NCBI GenBank assembly: GCA_003641405.1
Contig: QNAF01000055.1
Location: 1-11,684, forward strand
Direction of reading: 5' to 3'
Origin: Candidatus Zixiibacteriota bacterium
GTDB taxonomy: Bacteria > Zixibacteria > MSB-5A5 > GN15 > FEB-12
DNA: 11,684 bases
Below the pieces are notes generated by a model. That model was not told the origin of the DNA. It saw nothing but the letters and a program-made list of their open reading frames with translations, and made no database searches. Made by a program: the position numbers and the translations under genes. This document shows, one piece after another, positions 1 to 5,497 of this stretch; the first letter of the stretch is position 1; each line of letters begins with the position of its first letter.

Positions 1-51
1 CCTGCTAACGGATCGGGCGATCTAATCTACGTTACAGGCTCTCGGACCTGA
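1..51 (+). CDS. possible 3' tail of an upstream gene (partial)
   Basis: Frame 1 is open from the window edge to a TGA at 49-51 and would encode a tail reading PANGSGDLIYVTGSRT. Only 16 codons are visible, so neither family nor function can be given. The same bases lie in an 11-bp inverted repeat (7-17 with 70-80). The open frame may therefore be chance and the stretch may be non-coding structured DNA. Confidence 0.25.
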   Translation, partial: PANGSGDLIYVTGSRT

Positions 52-80
52 GGGCGGGTACAGATTCATCCCGATCCGTT
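7..80. repeat. nested inverted repeat (11-bp outer arms)
   Basis: AACGGATCGGG at 7-17 is the perfect reverse complement of CCCGATCCGTT at 70-80. Shorter pairs sit inside: AATCT (24-28) with AGATT (62-66), and CAGG (35-38) with CCTG (47-50). Three co-axial pairings resemble a folded RNA or the arms of a small repeat element. No known RNA family was recognised, and there is no T-run after it to support an intrinsic terminator. Confidence 0.5.
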
Positions 81-110
81 CATTATGTTTAGCTGAATTG
101 TAAGATACAA

Positions 111-136
111 GGGCGGGTCCGTCTTCGAACCCGCCT
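111..136. repeat. GC-rich hairpin
   Basis: GGCGGGT (112-118) pairs with ACCCGCC (129-135) around a 10-base loop, and a G-T pair at 111/136 can extend it. No poly-T follows, so a terminator role is weak. It lies about 43 bases before one copy of the dispersed repeat at 179-213. A GGCAGG...CGCC motif sits at 2316-2328 before the other copy, so the hairpin may belong to that composite repeat. Confidence 0.45.
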
Positions 137-178
137 CCCCTGACCTATTGATAGCAATTGTCGGAACCACAGTCACTC

Positions 179-213
179 TCGGAGTGGTTGCTCCTGCTCT
201 TCAAGGCTCTACT
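179..213. repeat. dispersed direct repeat, copy A
   Basis: The block TCGGAGTGGTTGCTCCTG, then 5 variable bases, then CAAGGCT occurs here and again at 2358-2387 in the same orientation. The two copies bracket the beta-helix gene. Weaker similarity seems to continue for about 30 bases upstream of each copy, which suggests an older and longer repeat. GGAG (181-184) and CTCC (191-194) can pair within the block. Confidence 0.6.
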
Positions 214-234
214 CAGGGAAACACAAGTGTATTC

Positions 235-262
235 TTGACAATTCAAGGAGTTTTTGTATATT
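235..262 (+). promoter_or_regulatory. sigma70-like promoter for the beta-helix gene
   Basis: A perfect -35 hexamer TTGACA (235-240) is followed after 16 bases by TATATT (257-262), five of six matches to the -10 consensus. Transcription would start near 268-270, leaving about 90 bases of leader before the ATG at 358. The surroundings are AT-rich. No operator was identified. Confidence 0.6.
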
Positions 263-266
263 CAGC

Positions 267-335
267 ATGAGCAAAAAAACTGCTTCCTTGAGATCCTCAT
301 ATTGGGAATCTTGGGCCAAGTACATTTCTGAATAG
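267..335 (+). CDS. possible 22-residue leader peptide
   Basis: An ATG at 267 opens a 22-codon frame that ends in TAG at 333-335, within the leader of the beta-helix gene. The product starts MSKKTASLRSSYWESW and is basic and aromatic. The ATG coincides with the predicted transcription start, so translation would be leaderless. An AAGGAG at 245-250 is too distant to act as its ribosome site and would lie upstream of the transcript. There is no homology evidence; chance is quite possible. Confidence 0.2.
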   Translation: MSKKTASLRSSYWESWAKYISE

Positions 336-357
336 ACCTTTATCAAAGGAAAACAAA

Positions 358-2085
358 ATGAAAAGAGTTCTCACCTTCTTGATCCTGCAAATCTCTTTTT
401 CTTTGATATTATCTTTGCCAGTTTTGTCTCAAACTTCGGTCAGTGGAAATCAATCCGGAACTTGGACAATTGCCGGTTCGCCCTACCTGGTGCTTGGGGA
501 GATTGTTGTGCCATCTGGTCAGACGCTCACCATTGAGCCCGGAGTGGAAGTTAACTTCCAGGGCCACTTCAAGTTCATTGTGAATGGAAACCTGCAGGCC
601 GTGGGAACGGAAGCCGATAGTATCAGGTTCACCACAGACACTCCTTCAGTTGGCTGGAAAGGGATAAGATTTGTTGGTGCCGAGTCTGATGGTGCGCTTG
701 CCTATTGTCGGATTGAGTTTGGGAAAGCCACGGGCGAGTGGCCCGACAATTGCGGCGGTGGTGTCTCTACGTGGGAATCAGATATTACCATCGAACATTG
801 CTACTTTGTTTCTAATTCTGCAGGTCAACACGGGGGGGGGCTTTTCTGCTGGAGTTCTGTATCGGAGGTCAGTTGGTGCGTATTTCGTAACAATGATTGC
901 ACCTATGATGGAGGAGCGATTTACCTCTATTTTTCCAATGCAACTCTCACTCACTGTAACATGATTGAAAATACAGCAGGTTATTATGGCGCAGGCATAA
1001 CTACTAATAACAGCGAACCAACAATGGCCTATTGTCTGTTTGCTGACAATACCGCTGCTATGGAGGCAGGGGGATTACGATGCGATTTGAGCACAGTCAT
1101 CCTGACAAACTGCACTTTTACGGAGAATGTTACTACCCATGGAAGGGGAGGAGCGATTTATCTGGCCATGTCTCACGCCTATATTACAAACGGCATTCTA
1201 TGGAACAATGACGGAATCACCGGAGATCTCCATTTAGATGTCATGGGCACAGCGGATGTTAATTACACTGATATTCCTGGGAGTTGGGGAGGAGCCGGAA
1301 ACATAGACGATGATCCTTTGTTTGTAGATATACCAAGTGGAGATTTATCTGAAAACTCTCCCTGCATTGACTCCGGCATTTCCTTTTTTGTTCTGGATAC
1401 ATATACACTGGTTGATTTGGACCCGGGTGATTACAATGGTTCGGCTCCGGATATGGGAGCTTTTGAATATGTTTCGGAACCAAATATCCCACCGAATAAC
1501 CCAGTTAGCCCAGACCCGGTAGACGCAGGAACAGACGTATCGATTGATGCCGGCCTTAATTGGAGCGGTGGAGACCCGGATGCTGCCGATGTCATCACTT
1601 ATCATGTTTACCTTGGGACAAGTAGTCCTCCACCGTACCTGGAAGACTTCGGTCCATATCCTGCTACTCAAACTGCGATTGGTCCCTATTATCCTTCAGC
1701 AGAGCTGGAATATCTTACCACATACTATTGGCAGATTGTCGCGGAGGACGATCATGCGGAGAGCACGGCTGGCCCGATATGGAGCTTCACCACCACGACC
1801 TGTTGCATCCCGCCCAGTGTTGGCGATCTTGATCAAGGTGGCGGTGATCTCGGCTTCAACTACGACGGCGCCGACCTGTCGATGATGATCAACAGTCTGT
1901 TCATTGACCCAGCGAACGGCTGGAATGGCATCTGTCTCGACGAAGCAGACGTTGATTTCAGCAGTATTCGCCCGGTGGTAGATCCCATGACTGTTGATGG
2001 TGCCGACTTATCGTTGTTGATCGATGCACTGTTCATTGCTCCGACTCATTTCCTGAAGAATTGTGACGGGACGGATAACTGGTAG
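358..2085 (+). CDS. secreted right-handed beta-helix protein with Fn3-like and dockerin-like modules
   Basis: Secreted or surface protein of 575 residues. Residues 1-25 are a signal peptide (basic start, hydrophobic core, likely cleavage after VLSQ). Residues about 30-375 carry repeated short strands with GGG, N and C ladders (GGGVSTW, GGGLFCW, GGAIYL, GGLRCD, GGAIYL) typical of right-handed parallel beta-helices, closing with a DMGAFEY motif common at the end of such domains. Residues about 377-481 resemble a fibronectin-III-like domain (YHVYLGT...YYWQIVAEDD...WSF). Residues 482-575 hold two dockerin-like segments, YDGADLSMMINSLFI (502-516) and VDGADLSLLIDALFI (546-560). The start is supported by AAAGGA at 345-350, seven bases before the ATG, and by the promoter at 235-262. 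Substrate and partner are unknown. Beta-helices of this kind include polysaccharide lyases and adhesins, but no catalytic residues can be assigned. Codons for G156-G158 form a nine-G run. Confidence 0.85.
   Translation: MKRVLTFLILQISFSLILSLPVLSQTSVSGNQSGTWTIAGSPYLVLGEIVVPSGQTLTIEPGVEVNFQGHFKFIVNGNLQAVGTEADSIRFTTDTPSVGWKGIRFVGAESDGALAYCRIEFGKATGEWPDNCGGGVSTWESDITIEHCYFVSNSAGQHGGGLFCWSSVSEVSWCVFRNNDCTYDGGAIYLYFSNATLTHCNMIENTAGYYGAGITTNNSEPTMAYCLFADNTAAMEAGGLRCDLSTVILTNCTFTENVTTHGRGGAIYLAMSHAYITNGILWNNDGITGDLHLDVMGTADVNYTDIPGSWGGAGNIDDDPLFVDIPSGDLSENSPCIDSGISFFVLDTYTLVDLDPGDYNGSAPDMGAFEYVSEPNIPPNNPVSPDPVDAGTDVSIDAGLNWSGGDPDAADVITYHVYLGTSSPPPYLEDFGPYPATQTAIGPYYPSAELEYLTTYYWQIVAEDDHAESTAGPIWSFTTTTCCIPPSVGDLDQGGGDLGFNYDGADLSMMINSLFIDPANGWNGICLDEADVDFSSIRPVVDPMTVDGADLSLLIDALFIAPTHFLKNCDGTDNW
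832..840 (+). repeat. G9 homopolymer inside the beta-helix gene
   Basis: Nine consecutive G bases encode three glycines of an HGGGL strand turn. The reading frame is consistent with beta-helix sequence on both sides, so the length shown here is the in-frame one. Tracts of this length in surface-protein genes are prone to slippage, and are also prone to sequencing error. Confidence 0.7.
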
Positions 2086-2086
2086 A

Positions 2087-2200
2087 CCCTTTGACGGGCT
2101 CAGGACAGGCTCCGTTCATACGTTATCTCTGTCACCCTGAGCCTGTCGAAGGGTGAAGCTGCCAAACAACGAACCATACTTCGACAAGCTCAGCATGACA
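2087..2200. repeat. inverted repeat cluster of the CCTGAGCCTGTCGAAGGG type
   Basis: Three related copies are present. CCCTTTGACGGGCTCAGG (2087-2104) is reverse-complementary to CCTGAGCCTGTCGAAGGG (2136-2153) at 16 of 18 positions. TTCGACAAGCTCAGCATGAC (2180-2199) lies in the first copy's orientation and pairs with 2132-2149. The middle copy could therefore form alternative hairpins with either neighbour. The first copy begins two bases after the stop codon of the beta-helix gene, so it may also act in transcription termination or mRNA 3'-end protection. This palindrome type recurs between genes in many bacterial genomes. Confidence 0.65.
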
Positions 2201-2220
2201 GTCTCATATGGGCGGGGTGG

Positions 2221-2244
2221 CAGGCTCAAACTTGTTTGGGCCTG
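2221..2244. repeat. 11-bp hairpin with two-base loop
   Basis: CAGGCTCAAAC (2221-2231) pairs with GTTTGGGCCTG (2234-2244), ten Watson-Crick pairs and one wobble, around TT. It lies in the convergent gap between the beta-helix gene and the lipoprotein gene. The bases after it (ATTTCA) are only weakly T-rich. It may be a bidirectional terminator stem or another palindromic repeat. Confidence 0.5.
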
Positions 2245-2256
2245 ATTTCAGTGCCA

Positions 2257-2302
2257 GGCAGATGTCCACATCTGCCAGATGAAGTGGGACATGTGGACAT
2301 GT
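2257..2302. repeat. twin hairpin repeat, copy 1
   Basis: GGCAGATGTCCACATCTGCC (2257-2276) is a perfect inverted repeat with arms of nine bases and a CC centre. A second, weaker hairpin ACATG-TGGA-CATGT follows at 2289-2302; its TGGA centre is the reverse complement of the TCCA centre of the first. The same arrangement, two hairpins in opposite orientation, recurs at 7075-7135 with related sequence. A tandem GGACATGT duplication (2287-2302) overlaps the second hairpin. Confidence 0.6.
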
Positions 2303-2341
2303 GAGATGTGGGGAAGGCAGGTTCCGCCAATTAAATATGTT

Positions 2342-2390
2342 AGGAGCGCAGGTACTTTCGGAGTGGTTGCTCCTGTCCTGCAAGGCTACT
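2342..2390. repeat. dispersed direct repeat, copy B, with inverted AGGAGC/GCTCCT
   Basis: TCGGAGTGGTTGCTCCTG (2358-2375) followed by TCCTGCAAGGCT repeats copy A at 179-213. Here AGGAGC (2342-2347) also pairs with GCTCCT (2369-2374), giving a stem-loop that copy A lacks because its left arm has diverged. The repeat reaches the stop codon of the lipoprotein gene (2386-2388). Confidence 0.6.
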
Positions 2391-2937
2391 TCGTCATTGC
2401 GCGGACCCAGCGGGCGAGGAAGTCACGGCAACTGTCGCGATAGCCGAGTGCGCCGACCAGCCTACCGTGTCTCAATCCGGCAATGATCCGGCCATGGTCC
2501 CCGTGATGGAACAGTACGCTGTAACCGTGGTCAAATTCAAACTCGTCAGCGGCAGGAACTACTTGAGAATGCCGGGTACCGAATTCCGTGATCTTGAGAT
2601 ACTTAAAACCTAAACTGTCCTGGGTGAGGAACAATTCAAGCGTGTCACCATCGCAAGTGTACCTGGCGGAGTATACGTCGTCCAACCCGACGACTTCAAG
2701 AAACGCAGTTCGATGGTATACGAATGATTTGTCGATCAGATTTGCGGCAGGAAACCGAGTGAGAGCTTCGGCGTGTGCTTCCGGAGTTCCGGGCCTGACC
2801 AGAGAGTCTTCGATAAGCGGCAGGGTGTCGGCTAACGTGTTATCATTAGGTGGTTCGCTATTCTGTTTGCAGGAGCATAACAGCAGCAAACAGGTTGTAA
2901 AGATCGGGCACCATTTCATATGGAATCGAACGCTCAT
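2386..2937 (-). CDS. small lipoprotein, last gene of the exosortase operon
   Basis: Predicted lipoprotein of 183 residues with no recognised family. The ATG at 2937 is chosen because it forms an ATGA overlap with the UbiA-family stop (2936-2934), indicating translational coupling; a longer frame upstream would intrude into that gene. Residues 1-23 form a lipoprotein signal with hydrophobic TTCLLLL and a lipobox L-C-S-C ending at C23, then a Ser/Asn/Pro-rich linker. The rest is a globular domain with alternating strands (DTLELFLTQDS, YLKITEFGT, GYSVLFHH, GRIIAGLRHGRLVGALGY) and an aromatic-rich helix at the end. The position after exosortase, EpsI and UbiA suggests a role in the same envelope process. 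The last codons run into a dispersed repeat, so the C-terminus may have been altered by it. Confidence 0.75.
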   Translation of the reverse strand: MSVRFHMKWCPIFTTCLLLLCSCKQNSEPPNDNTLADTLPLIEDSLVRPGTPEAHAEALTRFPAANLIDKSFVYHRTAFLEVVGLDDVYSARYTCDGDTLELFLTQDSLGFKYLKITEFGTRHSQVVPAADEFEFDHGYSVLFHHGDHGRIIAGLRHGRLVGALGYRDSCRDFLARWVRAMTK

Positions 2938-3806
2938 AGCAGATACAGTATCATCAGTACGGTCAGCAGCCACAGTACAACTGTAAGCAGGATCGGCATG
3001 TCGCCAATCAGGACACGAGTTGGAGAACCACCTTTCTCTTCCTTGTGAATCAAATAGAGATAGCGGAAAATGCCGTACACAACAAAAGGTATTGTCAGGT
3101 AGAGATTTTCGGTTTCCAACTTATCGGAGACTTCGGTTGAAAACGAGTATAGCATGTACATGACCACGACAGAAGCTGTGGTCACGCCGATACACTGATC
3201 CAGCAAATATGGGGAGTACTTGTCGAGTATTTTCCGGTGCGCGGTGGCGGCTTCTTCAAGAAGCAGCAGTTCGTGTCGGCGTTTGCCAAAAGCCAGAAAC
3301 AGCGCCAGCAGGAGCGTGTTGATGAGCATCCACTTCGATGCCGGTACTCCAATCGCCAGCGCTCCGGCATAGGCTCTGATCACGAACCCCAGCGCGATAC
3401 TCATCGCGTCTACGATTACAACATCTTTCAGCAGGAGTGAGTAAAAAGCATTGAGGACAAGAAACGCTCCGGCAGCAATCGCAAACCACCAATTGATAAA
3501 CCAGGCACCTGCTATGCCAAGAACCAACAGCAACAGAATCATGACAACGGCAGCAGGTATAGACACGGAACCCGAAGCAAGCGGTCGATTCTTCTTGAGT
3601 GGATGCAGGCGATCTTTTTCCCGGTCCACAAGATCGTTGAACGTGTAGACGGCCGATGACAACAAACAGAACACAAGCACTGCCAGCAGGGCAGACTGTA
3701 GTTTGTCGGGATCGTTCGCCTCACCGGCGAACACCAGCGCAGCCAGTACCACACCGTTCTTGAGCCACTGTGCGGGGCGAGCGAGATTGACCAAGTGTCT
3801 CATCAT
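2934..3806 (-). CDS. UbiA-family prenyltransferase, decaprenyl-phosphate phosphoribosyltransferase-like
   Basis: Integral membrane enzyme of 290 residues. Residues 10-17 read RPAQWLKN, and residues 57-79 hold the Asp-rich motif NDLVDREKD with the following HPLKKNRPLASG. In the UbiA superfamily this form is typical of the branch that transfers phosphoribose from PRPP to decaprenyl phosphate (mycobacterial Rv3806c type) rather than of quinone prenyltransferases. A second conserved stretch, YSLLLKDVVIVDAMSIALGFVIRAYAGA, and FGKRRHELLLL also fit that branch. About eight or nine hydrophobic segments are visible. The likely product is a polyprenyl-phosphoryl-(phospho)ribose, a donor for envelope glycans; the true acceptor is not known. 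It lies 38 bases after the EpsI gene and overlaps the lipoprotein gene by ATGA. Two ATG codons in tandem (3806 and 3803) are possible starts, with no strong ribosome site. Confidence 0.85.
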   Translation of the reverse strand: MMRHLVNLARPAQWLKNGVVLAALVFAGEANDPDKLQSALLAVLVFCLLSSAVYTFNDLVDREKDRLHPLKKNRPLASGSVSIPAAVVMILLLLVLGIAGAWFINWWFAIAAGAFLVLNAFYSLLLKDVVIVDAMSIALGFVIRAYAGALAIGVPASKWMLINTLLLALFLAFGKRRHELLLLEEAATAHRKILDKYSPYLLDQCIGVTTASVVVMYMLYSFSTEVSDKLETENLYLTIPFVVYGIFRYLYLIHKEEKGGSPTRVLIGDMPILLTVVLWLLTVLMILYLL

Positions 3807-3844
3807 GTCAGAACATAAGAGCTTGAAGAGAGTGTCTCAAGCAA

Positions 3845-4489
3845 TTAGTTATCAAACGGCAGCGCCTGAGAGATGGATGGGTAGAAAAGCGTGAAAAACG
3901 CTGTCGCTTTCCGAGTAGCTGATTCCACGTCGTCACCGTCGGCGATCGGTAGATTAAGGCGGATAAAGGCTGCATCTGTAGGGCGAAGCAGCAGCGAGTT
4001 TTTCATCAAATCCCATTTGAGACCAAATTCATCGCAAATGGTACCTCCCCTTGTTTCGAACCAGTAGAGCATGAGTTCTCGATGATTGTGCTCAGTGATT
4101 ACAAACCGATTGACCTTTTTGCTGATCCCTCCCGGTAACTCGAGATGATACGGAGCCGAATGGATGATTTTCCAACCGCTTCCGGGAAGGCAGTGTTTTG
4201 GCGAGTGAATCTGACTCCCGAATTTCTGAGAGGCGAAATAGCCCACAAACAGCGAGACAGAACTGCCGTCTTCATCAACGTACTGCCTTAGAGTTGTCGT
4301 ATCGGCTTTGAGGACATCGTAGCTGGCCTCACTGAAGCGGCGCTCCTGGCCTACATAGCCAACAGATGAAAATGGGATTTCCGAGAAGGAGGGTCCCCGG
4401 TTTGGTTCCGGTTTTATGAACCTGAGACTGTTGCCGACCATGCCACCAATAAGAATAATCAATGATACAATCAGCACTGGACGGTTCAT
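3845..4489 (-). CDS. epsI: EpsI-family exosortase-associated protein
   Basis: Exosortase-associated EpsI-type protein of 214 residues. Residues 5-22 form a single N-terminal hydrophobic segment that likely anchors it in the inner membrane with the rest in the periplasm. The hallmark stretch SPKHCLPGSGW is at 96-106, preceded by SVSLFVGYFASQKFGSQ and followed by basic-aromatic strands (NRFVITEHNHRELMLYWF) as in the family. EpsI-type proteins are encoded beside or fused to exosortases; their biochemical role is not settled. The ATG at 4489 overlaps the exosortase stop as ATGA, and AGAGG lies eight bases before it. A longer in-frame extension up to 4795 exists, but it reads antisense-like residues within the exosortase gene and lacks a membrane segment, so it was discarded. 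Confidence 0.88.
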   Translation of the reverse strand: MNRPVLIVSLIILIGGMVGNSLRFIKPEPNRGPSFSEIPFSSVGYVGQERRFSEASYDVLKADTTTLRQYVDEDGSSVSLFVGYFASQKFGSQIHSPKHCLPGSGWKIIHSAPYHLELPGGISKKVNRFVITEHNHRELMLYWFETRGGTICDEFGLKWDLMKNSLLLRPTDAAFIRLNLPIADGDDVESATRKATAFFTLFYPSISQALPFDN

Positions 4490-5331
4490 CGCGCAAACCT
4501 CTTGAGAATCCAGCCAAACAGGAACAGACAGGTAAACGAGACTACGAACACCGACATGCCCATAAGGGTATGAGTCGGCTCCTCCGCAACGTCCAAGCCA
4601 ACTGCCGATGCCAGCAAAGTGGTCACAAATACTCGGAAAACGTTGGCTACGACCGCGATTGGAATCGTGGCAAGAAACAGCAAGACCTGCCTGGGCCAGC
4701 CTTTCTGAGTGAAGTGAGCGTACAGGGTTCCCAGCGCCAATAGAGCAATCAGCGAGCGAATCCCGGAACATGCGTCGACAACTTCGAGTGAGCACCCTCC
4801 GGCGAGATGAATAATGTTCCCCTGGCGAACGACCTCCATGCCCAGAATGTTCAGGGCACCGACTGTGATCTTTGAAGCGATGAGTTGCATCGGAAACGCG
4901 ATCGAGAAATATATGACATAGGGGATAGGAATCATGAAGCAGAGGAAAAAGAACGCGAACCAGGTTCTCTTGATGCGCTCAGTACCGAACAGATACCAAC
5001 TCAGCCCGAATAGAGTCACGACAAACGAGAAACGAGTAGTGAAAAACTCTGCAGCGGCGGAGCCGAGCACGAATAGTGCCAGCCCGGCGGCCACAAGTGC
5101 CAGTCCTGCAGTGCTTTGCGAGACCGTGTGTTCTGCCAGTTCTTTCCGTGCCGACCATAGCAGGTAAACCGAGACAACCGGGATCAGGAATCCGTGAGAG
5201 TAGTTATCATCAAGGTACCAATCCTGTACTAACTCGTAAAGCGTTGGTAAGTACACCAGCACCAGCAGGCCGAACGGTACCCAGAGGACGGTGGGTTTGA
5301 AAGACGCTTTTGCCAATGCTGCTTCTGACAT
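4486..5331 (-). CDS. exosortase (membrane cysteine transpeptidase)
   Basis: Polytopic inner-membrane exosortase of 281 residues. Family members cleave C-terminal sorting signals (PEP-CTERM type) of secreted proteins and are thought to attach them to a lipid or glycan. Landmarks, numbered from the ATG at 5331: YSHGFLIP (44-51), IPIPY (134-138), catalytic Cys in DACSGIRS (C188), Arg in ANVFR (R233) and His in PTHTLMG (H254), so the full Cys/Arg/His set is present. Eight or so hydrophobic helices are visible. An in-frame TTG at 5358 would add nine residues; neither start has a clear ribosome site. It is first in an operon with EpsI, the UbiA-family enzyme and a lipoprotein. No PEP-CTERM substrate gene is in the window, so the subtype cannot be fixed. 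Confidence 0.92.
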   Translation of the reverse strand: MSEAALAKASFKPTVLWVPFGLLVLVYLPTLYELVQDWYLDDNYSHGFLIPVVSVYLLWSARKELAEHTVSQSTAGLALVAAGLALFVLGSAAAEFFTTRFSFVVTLFGLSWYLFGTERIKRTWFAFFFLCFMIPIPYVIYFSIAFPMQLIASKITVGALNILGMEVVRQGNIIHLAGGCSLEVVDACSGIRSLIALLALGTLYAHFTQKGWPRQVLLFLATIPIAVVANVFRVFVTTLLASAVGLDVAEEPTHTLMGMSVFVVSFTCLFLFGWILKRFAR

Positions 5332-5358
5332 GCTCGAATCTATGCAGTTTATACGCAA

Positions 5359-5497
5359 TATACCAATAACTATTAGATCGACAGACTACGGGGGGCTGTT
5401 AGCGTTCTCAGGAAAGGTTCTTTCGCTTCATCGGCAATCCTGCAAAACGCCTATCTTAACTGTTTCCTTTTATGCCCTACAGACCATACATTGAGGT
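5359..5497. other. divergent intergenic region
   Basis: About 140 bases separate the divergent exosortase and lipid-kinase genes and should hold both promoters. The exosortase side is AT-rich, with TATATT and TATAAA in minus-strand sense near 5350-5362, but no convincing -35 hexamer at the right spacing was found. On the plus strand TATCTT (5452-5457) is a weak -10 candidate without a -35 partner. No repeat or RNA gene was seen. Confidence 0.3.

Noticed and set aside
111..136. T-arm of a tRNA (TTCGAAC in a stem-loop)
   Set aside because: The loop has 10 bases rather than seven and no acceptor, D or anticodon arms can be drawn.
2938..2973. Longer start for the small lipoprotein
   Set aside because: It would intrude into the UbiA-family gene and push the lipoprotein signal away from the N-terminus.
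4490..4795. N-terminal extension of the EpsI-family frame
   Set aside because: It lies wholly within the exosortase gene; the ATGA overlap and membrane segment after the ATG at 4489 give a better start.
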